Shown piece after piece: positions 9,493-17,481 of a stretch of DNA of 64,000 nucleotides. The notes below the pieces were generated by a model. The model did not search any database, was not told where the DNA came from, and worked only from the letters and a program-made list of their open reading frames with translations. The stretch is from Ferrithrix thermotolerans DSM 19514 (GTDB lineage: Bacteria > Actinomycetota > Acidimicrobiia > Acidimicrobiales > CAIXPF01). The stretch is from the NCBI GenBank assembly GCA_945906305.1, contig CAMDQT010000001.1, positions 124,001-188,000 of the forward strand, read 5' to 3'. How positions within the stretch are numbered: the first letter of the stretch is position 1; every line of letters starts with the position of its first letter. The translations under genes were made by a program, and so were the position numbers.

Positions 9493-9557
9493 GTCGCCAG
9501 GCAAGCACCATCCTGAGCCGCCGTCAAAGGGTAGCTGCCTCGGTGGTGGCTGTGGCC

Positions 9558-10709
9558 TCAGGCCCGCGGCGCGGGGGGTAGCCCGATGCTCCCCGCGTGG
9601 CCGCGAAAGTTTTGCAGCCACCAACTCCAGTCCTGCGGAACGAGCGAAAAGGGATCGTCGTGACGTAGTTCGCGAGCAGCCCATAGCGGCCAATGGGGGT
9701 TGGCCAACGCCGGTCGGCCGATCATGACGAGGTCAATCAGTTCGTCGCGGATGGCTGCATCGGCCCGTGCGGGCTCACCGAGGTTCCAACTGGTGGCAAC
9801 CGGGATACCGACCTCGCGCCGTACCCGGGCCGCTCGTGTCACGAATGCGGCTGGTTCGGTAAACGGGGGATCGATCATGGCGTCGGTGTTCATGCCGAAG
9901 CTGAGGTCGGCTAGGTCCACGCCTCGCTCGGCCATCCAACCTATGACCTCCACCGATTCGTCGAACTGCACCCCGTCGGGATGGAAGTCGTCTGAACCGA
10001 GCCGTATGGTGAGCGGCAGTCGTTCTGGCCAATGGGCGCGGACCGCATCGATGGCCTCGAGCAGGAACCGGGCGCGGTTGCGTAGCGAGCCGCCATACAT
10101 ATCAGTACGTCGATTGGCCAGCGGCGAGAAGAAGCTGGCGCCGAGGTAGCCGTGGGCGAAATGCAATTCGAGCCACTCATAGCCGGCATCGAGCGCGCGG
10201 CGAGCGGCTTGGCCGTAGCTGCGGTGCAGCTCGGCGATGTCGGCCACGGCGAGTTCTCGTACCGGATAGCGGTGACCACCGCCATAGGGAACCGCGGAGG
10301 GGGCAACGCAGGTCCAGCCGCCAGGTTCGTCGGGAGCCAAGGCTTTCGATCGTCCCAGACGTGCCGCGTCGTAGGGGGGAAGTTCGCTTCCCTTCCGGCC
10401 GGTATGTCCGAGTTGGATGGCGGCCACCGCCCCCATGCGGCGAAGCATGGACGTGACCCTGGCATGGCCCGCGATGTGCGCGTCGTCCCAGATGCCAGCG
10501 CAGCGGGTGGAGGTTCGGCCGTCGGGGGTGATGGCGACCTGCTCCGGGAAGATCAGGCCGAATCCGCCCGCGGCACGGGCGCCGAGGTACATCACGTGGT
10601 AGTCGTCGAGATGGCCCTCAACGCTGTGGTGCATCGTCATTGGGGACATGGCGATGCGGTTGCGCAGCGTGACGTCTTTGATGGTGAGGGGGCTGAACAG
10701 GCTCGGCAT
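9558..10709 (-). CDS. NADH:flavin oxidoreductase, old yellow enzyme family
   Basis: FMN-dependent ene-reductase or demethylase-like TIM-barrel enzyme, 383 residues. The N-terminus is typical (LFSPLTIKDVTLRNRIAMSP, residues 3-22). The active-site stretch has paired histidines and the FMN-binding region (ELHFAHGYL, SPLANRRTDMYGGS, NRARF). Closest in style to the YqjM/XenA group. Near the C-terminus, LVMIGRPALANP binds the FMN phosphate. ATG at 10709 is the natural start; the frame is open upstream but only as antisense of the carbamate kinase. It follows arcC by 47 bases on the same strand, so the two probably share a transcript, though no functional link is obvious. Confidence 0.9.
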   Translation of the reverse strand: MPSLFSPLTIKDVTLRNRIAMSPMTMHHSVEGHLDDYHVMYLGARAAGGFGLIFPEQVAITPDGRTSTRCAGIWDDAHIAGHARVTSMLRRMGAVAAIQLGHTGRKGSELPPYDAARLGRSKALAPDEPGGWTCVAPSAVPYGGGHRYPVRELAVADIAELHRSYGQAARRALDAGYEWLELHFAHGYLGASFFSPLANRRTDMYGGSLRNRARFLLEAIDAVRAHWPERLPLTIRLGSDDFHPDGVQFDESVEVIGWMAERGVDLADLSFGMNTDAMIDPPFTEPAAFVTRAARVRREVGIPVATSWNLGEPARADAAIRDELIDLVMIGRPALANPHWPLWAARELRHDDPFSLVPQDWSWWLQNFRGHAGSIGLPPAPRA

Positions 10710-10756
10710 CGCGGCAGGATTCTTCCACGGGTGCCGGTGAATGCCAACGATGCGGC

Positions 10757-11740
10757 TCAGGCGGTAACCCAGGTCCCGGTGCTGCGGTTGGCAATCCCAC
10801 CGAGGCGATCGGGGGTGGTGATGACCCCGGCGGCGCCGGGTCGGCGGCGCACGAAGTCGACGAGCGCTTGCACCTTGGGCTTCATGCTGCCCTCCCCAAG
10901 CTGACCGGAATCGACCAATGCCGTGGCCTCCTCGACATTGAGGTGGTCGAGCCAACGTTGCCGAGGCGTACCGAAATCGACCGCTACTCGCTCCACGCCG
11001 GTGCACAACACCAACAGATTTGCGCCGATGCCGTCGGCGATGAGCGCCGAAGTCAGGTCCTTGTCGATGACCGCTTGCACCCCGTGGAGCTGGCCATCGT
11101 GGTCGCGAGCGACGGGGATCCCGCCGCCGCCGCCGGCCACCACGACCACGCCCTGTTCGGTGAGCGAGGCGATGGTAGCCATCTCGACCACCTCGATCGG
11201 TAGCGGGGAGGCGACTGTCCGCCGCCAGCCGCGGCCGGAATCTTCGGCGACACTCCATCCGAGGGTGGTGGAGTAGTGCCTGGCGGTCGCTTCGTCCATG
11301 AAGGAGCCGACCGGTTTGGTCGGGTGCTCAAAGGCCGCGTCATTCGCCCCGACCACTGTTTGGGTGATCACCGCCACCGTGGGTGCGGCTAGTCCCCGAC
11401 GGTTCATCTCATTTCCCAACGCCTTGACAAACATGTAACCCATCGCCCCTTGGGTGTCGCCGACGACGTAATCCAACGGAACGGGGGCCACCTCATGGCG
11501 GGCCAATTCCGAACGGCGCATGATGAAACCGGCTTGGGGGCCATTGCCATGGGTAATCACTAAGCGAAAGCCGCTGGCCACGAGATCGACAAGGTGAGGC
11601 GCGAGCTGTTGCACAGTGGCGTATTGGTCGGGGATGGCCTGATGCTTGGCGTCACGGATCAGCACGTTGCCGCCGAGGGCGACAACAGCCACCCCTGGCG
11701 TCGCCGAGCGATGGGCTTGACCGACCCTGGAGCTGGCCAT
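10757..11740 (-). CDS. arcC: Carbamate kinase
   Basis: Transfers phosphate between carbamoyl phosphate and ADP, yielding ATP, carbamate and so ammonia and CO2. The 327-residue protein has the amino-acid-kinase fold motifs: VVALGGNVL near the N-terminus, THGNGPQAGF, VVGDTQGAMGYM, VVVAGGGGGIPV with the following aspartate, VIDKDLTSALIA, and the C-terminal GSMKPKVQA. The start at 11740 has a GGAGA box eight bases upstream. No arginine deiminase or catabolic ornithine carbamoyltransferase gene is present in the window, so its partner pathway (arginine, agmatine, allantoin or other) cannot be read from context. It is divergent from the secreted-protein gene at 11872. Confidence 0.93.
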   Translation of the reverse strand: MASSRVGQAHRSATPGVAVVALGGNVLIRDAKHQAIPDQYATVQQLAPHLVDLVASGFRLVITHGNGPQAGFIMRRSELARHEVAPVPLDYVVGDTQGAMGYMFVKALGNEMNRRGLAAPTVAVITQTVVGANDAAFEHPTKPVGSFMDEATARHYSTTLGWSVAEDSGRGWRRTVASPLPIEVVEMATIASLTEQGVVVVAGGGGGIPVARDHDGQLHGVQAVIDKDLTSALIADGIGANLLVLCTGVERVAVDFGTPRQRWLDHLNVEEATALVDSGQLGEGSMKPKVQALVDFVRRRPGAAGVITTPDRLGGIANRSTGTWVTA

Positions 11741-11812
11741 GGCGTCTCCGTTCTTTGCCAGTCCGCCGCGGTGGGCCTTCTCGTCCAGGCTGGATTGTAC
11801 CTGCCTCGGCCC

Positions 11813-11839
11813 TTGACTTTTGGCGCGGTCGTGTAATCT
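11813..11839 (+). promoter_or_regulatory. Candidate sigma-70-type promoter for the secreted protein gene
   Basis: TTGACT at 11813-11818 and TAATCT at 11834-11839 are separated by 15 bases, a little short of the ideal 17. They lie 33 bases upstream of the ATG at 11872 in the divergent gap between arcC and the secreted protein. The match to consensus is good for such a GC-rich region, but no transcription start is known. Confidence 0.4.
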
Positions 11840-11871
11840 CGGCCTCGGCGGAATGCGAGAGGTGGGGTCAA

Positions 11872-14586
11872 ATGAGGCGGCGGCGCGGCCTTTTTCTGTG
11901 TGTGGTGTTATTGGCGATGTTGGTTGCGGGGTCGCCACCGGTGGGTGCGGACGCAACGCAGTTCACGTTGTTCGATTCGGTGCTCACCCACAAGATCGAC
12001 ATGTCGGCGCGGGCGAACGCGGCGGCCCCGTCAAATTGGATGTCGCCGGTGAACTACAGCGACGGTCGGGTCTATCTGCGCCTTGAGGTGACCGCCAAAC
12101 CGTCGGACCTCGACACGCTCGTGCAACTGTGTCTGTGGCGCAACAGCTACGTGGACGAGACTTGCAGCGGGTCCCACCCGGTCGCCACGATTGGCACCTA
12201 CTGGATCGATTTCGGGACGCCGTCGACCTGGTGGAAGACGGCTAATTGGAACTGGACCCAACCCTTCGATGTGTCCGCGATCATGGTCAAGGACCGGGCC
12301 AGTGGCGCATTGCTCATGGACGGTTCGTGCGGCGTGCATTGCTACGAGGGACCGCTCGATGTGGCCGCGCACACGCCCATCGTGTTTCGTGCGACGTCGA
12401 TCGTCGTGGCCAAGAACGCCACGCTGAACGCGCCGGGGTGGACTGGTTGCCCGTCGTCGTGGACGAACACGTGCACTGGTGGCGTCGGCAATCGGGCTCC
12501 CACTGCGGACGCCGGCCCCGATCGCACGGTGGCACCAGGTGCCTTTCACACGGCTCTCAAGGCAAGGGTCGAAGACGACGGCCTTCCGTCGAACACGATC
12601 AGCGGAACGTGGAGCAAGGTTTCCGGGCCTGCCACGGTGACCTTTTCCGCTCCCAACAGCGCCGCGACCTCAGCCACGTTCGGCCAGACCGGAACGTATG
12701 AATTGGCCTATCGGGCCAGCGACGGAAAGTATGCCGATTCCGACACGGTGCTCGTAGTGGTCCCCACCGGCGGGACGCCGCCGCCGCAGAACCGAACGGC
12801 GCATCTTCTGGTCGGCAATGCCACCAGCCCCGTGGGCGGCGACTCGTCCCTGCGCGCCCGTCTGGTGGCCAATGGATTCGACGTGACCTTGGTCGATGAC
12901 GACGCCCTCAGCTCGTCGTCGACGGTGAGCGGCAGCGACCTGGTTGTGGTCTCTGCCTCGGTCAACGCAACGTTGGTTCCGTCGTGGTTGGCCGATTTGG
13001 CGGTGCCGGTGTTGTCCAACGAATGGGGGGCTCAGGCGACGCTTCGGCTGGGTAGCGCGCCCCAAGTCGTGTCCGACCAGACCACGCTCGCCATAGCCGT
13101 TGGGGGCCATCCGCTGGCCGCTGGTCTGTCCGGCAACAAGGTCGTCTCGGGGTTGACGAGCTTCGGCTCGGTGAACGCAGTGGCCCCTGGGGCCACGGTG
13201 GTAGCGAGGCTGGTCGGCTCGACCCGTATCGCCATCTTCGGGGTGCAGACCGGAGCGGCGCTGGTCAGTGGCACCGCTGCGGCCCGCAGGGTTGGCTTCT
13301 TCCTGGCGCCGGCTGCCGCGCCGAAGCTCAACACCAACGGCTGGAAACTGTTCGACGCCGCCGTGGCCTGGCTCGCACCGGCGGAGATTTCGGGCCCTGT
13401 GCAGGCAGGCGGGACGCCATCCGTGAGTTCAGCTCAGTGGTGGGACGCCGATTGGGGGTACCGGATGCCGGTGACGTTGAGTTCGCCGACATCGGTGGCG
13501 GACTCTGCCACGGTGGAGTTCGGTCTCGATTTCACCTCGGCCCTCGACGAGTTGAGTGTGTCGAATGCTTTCGATCCTGACAGCATCCGGGTGGTCGAGG
13601 TCAACGGGTCGGGTGTGGTGACCAACGCCAACGTGGTCTTCCAGTTCGATGAGGCCCCAGGTTTCGATGCTGACACCTACGCCGTGGGCACGGTCGTGGT
13701 GCAATTGAACGGTCCCATTGCCCCCGCATCGGCGCGGACCTTGCATGTGTATTTCGACACCGTCAACGCCGCCATCGCCGCCGCCACGTTCCCGTCGCAG
13801 GTCGCCGTCAGCGCCACTGTCGATGCGGGCATGGCCGCTTTCAGGATCACCACGCCAGGTAGTTCGTGGTTCCTGCAGCCGGCGAACGGTGGCCTGTCGA
13901 GCCTGCTCGATGTGGCCAACCAAGATTGGTTGAGCTACTCCCCGACCTCGGCCGGCGCCGGTGGGGCTTACCGCGGCATGCCCAACTCCGTGTTCCCCGA
14001 GGGATACTCCCATCCAGGCTTCACGGGTGCCACGACGACGGAGCTGAGTAGCGGTCCGCTCAAGGCTTCGTTCCGTTCGGTCACTGCCGACGGCTGGCGG
14101 TACCGGTGGGACTTTTTTTCCACCCACACGGTCATGGTTTGGGAGCAGACTCCGCGGGCCTATTGGTTTCTCTACGAGGGAACACCGGGCGGCCAGATCG
14201 ACCTCAGCACTGATCGGGTCATCTTCTCGGACGGCATCAACATCCCGCTGACGGGATCGCGAACGGGTGACCTTCCCGGTCCGGAGTGGGTCGGTTTCGC
14301 TGACACCGTGCGGCATCGCTCGCTGTTTGTGCGCAACTTGGCCGAGGACCCCAGCTCCGAGGAGTACTGGCTGATGGACCAGAAAATGACCGTTTTCGGC
14401 TTCGGGCGTCTCAGCTCCAAAACCAAGGGTGTCCCGTCCGGAACCTTCCGCCCGATGTTGACCGGCCCACAAGCGTTCGTTATCGGGCTTACCGAGGGAG
14501 ACAGTTTCAGCACTATCCAGAGCGCCGTGAACGCCGCCTCCACCCGTCCCGCCACCACGGTAGTGGCGTTGGATCGCCGGTCCTGA
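11872..14586 (+). CDS. Large secreted protein with PKD-like and DUF2341-like domains
   Basis: A 904-residue exported protein of unknown role. It starts with a clear Sec signal peptide (RRRR, a hydrophobic core, then a probable cleavage near PPVGADA). Four Cys in residues about 85-205 could form disulfides. Residues about 205-295 look like a PKD/Ig-like domain (SGTWSKVSGPATVTF, TYELAYRASDG). Residues about 300-500 contain a Rossmann-like stretch (HLLVGNATSPVGGDSSLRARL). Residues about 520-640 match a DUF2341-like jelly-roll module (WWDADWGYRMPVTL, ending LHVYFDT). The rest is beta-rich and Trp-rich, carbohydrate-binding in style. The strong ribosome-binding site GAGAGGTGGGG precedes the ATG. 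A surface adhesin or polysaccharide-binding protein is the best guess. Confidence 0.75.
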   Translation: MRRRRGLFLCVVLLAMLVAGSPPVGADATQFTLFDSVLTHKIDMSARANAAAPSNWMSPVNYSDGRVYLRLEVTAKPSDLDTLVQLCLWRNSYVDETCSGSHPVATIGTYWIDFGTPSTWWKTANWNWTQPFDVSAIMVKDRASGALLMDGSCGVHCYEGPLDVAAHTPIVFRATSIVVAKNATLNAPGWTGCPSSWTNTCTGGVGNRAPTADAGPDRTVAPGAFHTALKARVEDDGLPSNTISGTWSKVSGPATVTFSAPNSAATSATFGQTGTYELAYRASDGKYADSDTVLVVVPTGGTPPPQNRTAHLLVGNATSPVGGDSSLRARLVANGFDVTLVDDDALSSSSTVSGSDLVVVSASVNATLVPSWLADLAVPVLSNEWGAQATLRLGSAPQVVSDQTTLAIAVGGHPLAAGLSGNKVVSGLTSFGSVNAVAPGATVVARLVGSTRIAIFGVQTGAALVSGTAAARRVGFFLAPAAAPKLNTNGWKLFDAAVAWLAPAEISGPVQAGGTPSVSSAQWWDADWGYRMPVTLSSPTSVADSATVEFGLDFTSALDELSVSNAFDPDSIRVVEVNGSGVVTNANVVFQFDEAPGFDADTYAVGTVVVQLNGPIAPASARTLHVYFDTVNAAIAAATFPSQVAVSATVDAGMAAFRITTPGSSWFLQPANGGLSSLLDVANQDWLSYSPTSAGAGGAYRGMPNSVFPEGYSHPGFTGATTTELSSGPLKASFRSVTADGWRYRWDFFSTHTVMVWEQTPRAYWFLYEGTPGGQIDLSTDRVIFSDGINIPLTGSRTGDLPGPEWVGFADTVRHRSLFVRNLAEDPSSEEYWLMDQKMTVFGFGRLSSKTKGVPSGTFRPMLTGPQAFVIGLTEGDSFSTIQSAVNAASTRPATTVVALDRRS

Positions 14587-14660
14587 GGCTCTCAACGGCC
14601 CCGGCCTCGCGACCTCGGGCGGCTGGTACCCAACTTCGATGTGCGCCTAGGGTCGGGCTC

Positions 14661-15188
14661 ATGCGAACCCAAGTCATGGCCCCCCGTTGTCCCCGTCCGC
14701 GCTCGCGCGCTCATCTGCTACTGGTGGCCGGGTTGGGCATTGGGCTGCTGGCGGCCTGTGGGGCGGGGTCGACCCGGGCTGCGGCGCCTGAGAGCGACAA
14801 GCTCCAGGCCACTGCGGCCCCCTCGAGCACCACGCTGGCGGTCAGTTCGCTCAGCCTGCTCGACAAGGCGTCCTTGACGGTGCTGGGCCAAGCGGTCGCC
14901 TACCCCGCGGCGCTGCCTGCTCAGGTGTCGTCGGGGATCGTCACGCTGGCGCCGGGCGCGCAGACGGGACTTCACCGCCACGAGGCGCCTATTTACGCCT
15001 ATGTGCTCGAGGGCACGGTGACCGTCGAGTATGACGGTGGGATCACCAAGGCCTACTCGGCTGGCACGGCGTTCATGGAGGCCGTCGGCACCGCGCACAA
15101 CGGTCGCAACCTCGGCGGCGTGCCGGTGCGAATTCTCACCCTGTACATTGGTGCCCAGGGCGTGCACAACACGGTAACCCTGCCCTGA
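14661..15188 (+). CDS. Cupin-domain lipoprotein
   Basis: A 175-residue exported protein with a lipobox (LLAACG, Cys near residue 33) after a hydrophobic signal sequence, so probably anchored to the outer face of the membrane. Residues about 85-160 form a single cupin barrel with the metal-site pattern HRHEAPIYAYVLEG, followed by GTAFMEAVGTAHN; the His and Glu residues needed to hold a metal are present. It could bind a small ligand or act as a dioxygenase/isomerase, but substrate is unknown. It lies 42 bases upstream of eutB on the same strand and may be co-expressed with the ethanolamine genes. ATG at 14661 is used; ATG at 14676 is an alternative. Confidence 0.8.
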   Translation: MRTQVMAPRCPRPRSRAHLLLVAGLGIGLLAACGAGSTRAAAPESDKLQATAAPSSTTLAVSSLSLLDKASLTVLGQAVAYPAALPAQVSSGIVTLAPGAQTGLHRHEAPIYAYVLEGTVTVEYDGGITKAYSAGTAFMEAVGTAHNGRNLGGVPVRILTLYIGAQGVHNTVTLP

Positions 15189-15230
15189 TCGCCGCTCGGG
15201 GCGCCACCGACGACCAAGTAGGGTCCGCTC

Positions 15231-16622
15231 GTGGGCTATCGGGCGACGCTGCGTGGTGAGCGGTTCCACTTTGCCGACCTGCGCCAGTTGCTGGCTAAGT
15301 CCAATGAGCCCAAGTCCGGAGACGAACTGGCTGGCCTTGCTGCCGGTTCGCTTCGCGAGCGGGTCGCGGCCAAGGTGGCGTTGGCGGAGGTGACGCTGGC
15401 CGAGTTCGTCGCCCAACCGGTGATCGAGGACGAACTCACGGAGTTGCTGGTGGCCGAGCACGATCAGGCTGCGTTCGCGGCGATCGCGTCGTTGACCGTC
15501 GGCGAGTTGCGGGAGAGCCTGCTCGATCCTCTCACCCGGAGACTTCTCGCCGCTCGGCCGCGGGCCATTCTGCCCGAGATGGCGGCGGCGGTGGCCAAGA
15601 TCATGGGTGACAAGGACCTCATCGTGGCTGCCGCGGGCCTGCGGACGGTGACACGCTGTCGCAATACCATGGGCGAGCCAGGCGTGTTCGGTGTGCGCAT
15701 CCAGCCCAACCACCCGGCCGATGACACGGAGGGCATGCTGCTCGCCGTACTCGACGGTCTGCTCTATGGGTGTGGCGACGCGGTCATAGGGGTAAACCCC
15801 GCGGGCGATTCGGTGGCCACTATTGCGGGCCAGCTGGGCGCGTTGCATCGGGTGATCGACGTGCTGGGACTGCCCACCCAGGCTTGTGTGCTGGCTCAGG
15901 TCACCACGCAGTTGGCGGCGCTCGAACGCGGTGCTCCGGTGGACCTGCTGTTCTCCTCGGTGGCGGGCAGTACCGCGGCCAACGATAGTTTCGGGGTTGG
16001 TGCGGCGTTGCTGTTCGAGGCCCGCGAGCAGGTGCTGGCCTCCCATGCCGATCGGCCTGGTTTTGTGGGAACTCAGGTGGTGTATGTCGAGACCGGACAG
16101 GGCAGTGCCCTGTCGGCTGGGGCCCACCATGGTGTTGATCAGCTGACTCTCGAGGCGAGGGCGCAGGGCTTTGCCCGGTTGTTCGACCCGTTTTTGGTGA
16201 ACTCCGTGGTGGGTTTCATCGGGCCGGAGTACCTCGCGGATGGGCGGCAAATACGCCGGGCCGGTCTCGAGGACCATTTCGTGGGCAAGCTGCTCGGGAT
16301 ACCGATGGGTATGGACGTGTGTTACACCAATCACGTCGACGCCGACCAGAACGACGCCGACGATCTGCTGGTTCTGCTCGTCGCCGCAGGCTGCAACTAT
16401 GTGATGGGCGTACCGGGTGCCGATGACGTGATGTTGAGCTATCAGTCCACGAGCTACCACGACGCGGCGAGTGTGCGCGACCTTTTCGGCCTGCGCCCCG
16501 CTCCCGAGTTCCAAGCCTGGCTGGCCAGTCGGGGCCTGTGGCGAGACGGCCGGATGGTGGCCCCGTCCGGTGGCGGGCTGCGGGCGTTGTACGAGTCGAG
16601 CCGGCCGGCGTTGGGTCGGTGA
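15231..16622 (+). CDS. eutB: Ethanolamine ammonia-lyase large (alpha) subunit
   Basis: Catalytic subunit of the adenosylcobalamin-dependent enzyme that converts ethanolamine to acetaldehyde and ammonia. The 463-residue length is normal. Recognisable blocks are the early FHFADLRQLLAKSNEPKSGDELAG, the mid-barrel GEPGVFGVRIQPNHP with LQPNHPTD-like context, and the conserved MGMDVCYTNH followed by DQNDADDLL and MGVPGADDVML. GTG at 15231 is the start. It overlaps eutC by four bases (GTGA), so the two subunits are translationally coupled. No eutA reactivase, transporter or microcompartment shell gene is in the window, which suggests a simple cytoplasmic system for nitrogen or carbon from phosphatidylethanolamine. 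Confidence 0.95.
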   Translation: MGYRATLRGERFHFADLRQLLAKSNEPKSGDELAGLAAGSLRERVAAKVALAEVTLAEFVAQPVIEDELTELLVAEHDQAAFAAIASLTVGELRESLLDPLTRRLLAARPRAILPEMAAAVAKIMGDKDLIVAAAGLRTVTRCRNTMGEPGVFGVRIQPNHPADDTEGMLLAVLDGLLYGCGDAVIGVNPAGDSVATIAGQLGALHRVIDVLGLPTQACVLAQVTTQLAALERGAPVDLLFSSVAGSTAANDSFGVGAALLFEAREQVLASHADRPGFVGTQVVYVETGQGSALSAGAHHGVDQLTLEARAQGFARLFDPFLVNSVVGFIGPEYLADGRQIRRAGLEDHFVGKLLGIPMGMDVCYTNHVDADQNDADDLLVLLVAAGCNYVMGVPGADDVMLSYQSTSYHDAASVRDLFGLRPAPEFQAWLASRGLWRDGRMVAPSGGGLRALYESSRPALGR

Positions 16623-17377
16623 GCGACCTCGAGGCGGCACCGACTGCGGACACCACGAGTTGGCTCGAACTGCGCCGGGCCGCCGCTGCCGTGACCCCGG
16701 CCCGGCTCTTCTTGGGTGCGGCCGGATTGTCCCATCGCAGCACCGACGCCTTGACGTTGCGGGCCGACCACGCTGCGGCACGTGATGCCGTGGCGGCGGA
16801 AGTTGACCTGTATCACCCGACGCTCGCCCCGTTGGGTCTGTTTGAAGTGTGCACCGAGGCGCCGGACCACTCGACGCATTTGCGTCGCCCCGATCTTGGC
16901 CGTCGGCTGGGTCCGGCCGCGCTCGCACGCTTGGCGGAGGAGGCCACCCGAGGCGCGGACCTGCAGGTGGTGCTGGGCGATGGACTGTCCGCAGCGGCGC
17001 TCCACGCCCAGGCACCGGCCCTGCTGCGGGCCCTGGAGCGGCTGGCTGCAGACTGGGGTTGGACCTGGGGACGCCCGTTCGTGGTGCGTCATTGCCGGGT
17101 CGGGGTTCTCAACGACATCGGGGCGGCCACCGACCCTCGGGTGGCGGTGCTGCTGGTGGGGGAACGGCCGGGTTTGGCCACGGCGGAGAGTCTGTCCGCA
17201 TATATGGCCTGGCGACCGCGGCCCGGTTGCACCGACGCCGATCGCAACCTGGTGTCGAATATCCACGACCGTGGTACGCCCGTCGCCGCTGCGGCCTTGC
17301 GGGTCATGGCCTTCGCGGCGGCAATCGTCGCCGTCGGCCGAAGCGGTAGCTCAGTCAAGGAGCCCGACCCGGCCTGA
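16619..17377 (+). CDS. eutC: Ethanolamine ammonia-lyase small (beta) subunit
   Basis: Beta subunit that contributes to cobalamin binding of the EutBC complex. The 252-residue product contains the family motifs TPARLFLGAAG (Arg-rich N-terminal region), LRRPDLGRRL, QVVLGDGLSAAAL, VRHCRVGVLNDIG and LLVGERPGLATAESLSAY, ending with NLVSNIHDRGTP. GTG at 16619 overlaps the eutB stop in a GTGA arrangement; an upstream in-frame start would lie inside eutB. Expression should be strictly coupled to eutB. The downstream gene begins 104 bases later and is unrelated. Confidence 0.94.
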   Translation: MSDLEAAPTADTTSWLELRRAAAAVTPARLFLGAAGLSHRSTDALTLRADHAAARDAVAAEVDLYHPTLAPLGLFEVCTEAPDHSTHLRRPDLGRRLGPAALARLAEEATRGADLQVVLGDGLSAAALHAQAPALLRALERLAADWGWTWGRPFVVRHCRVGVLNDIGAATDPRVAVLLVGERPGLATAESLSAYMAWRPRPGCTDADRNLVSNIHDRGTPVAAAALRVMAFAAAIVAVGRSGSSVKEPDPA

Positions 17378-17481
17378 GCCTGCTGGGCTCCTCGAATGCC
17401 ACGCGGTCAGGAGTCCGCGCTCTGCGGAAACTCACAGGTCGCCTGCGGCGGCCTGCCAGGTCGAGTGGGTAGCCTGGCCCG

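Noticed and set aside
10757-11740. Arginine deiminase operon around carbamate kinase
   Set aside because: Neither arcA, a catabolic arcB nor an arginine/ornithine antiporter is nearby; the neighbour is an old-yellow-enzyme.
14808-14830. GCCACTG resembling the B12-box end of a cobalamin riboswitch upstream of eutB
   Set aside because: It lies inside the coding sequence of the cupin lipoprotein and no surrounding riboswitch core could be found.
14718-17015. Minus-strand open frame of 765 codons opposite the cupin lipoprotein and eutBC
   Set aside because: It lies wholly antisense to well-supported genes, has no family motifs, is rich in Arg/His/Gln as expected from GC-rich antisense, and no ribosome-binding site was seen.
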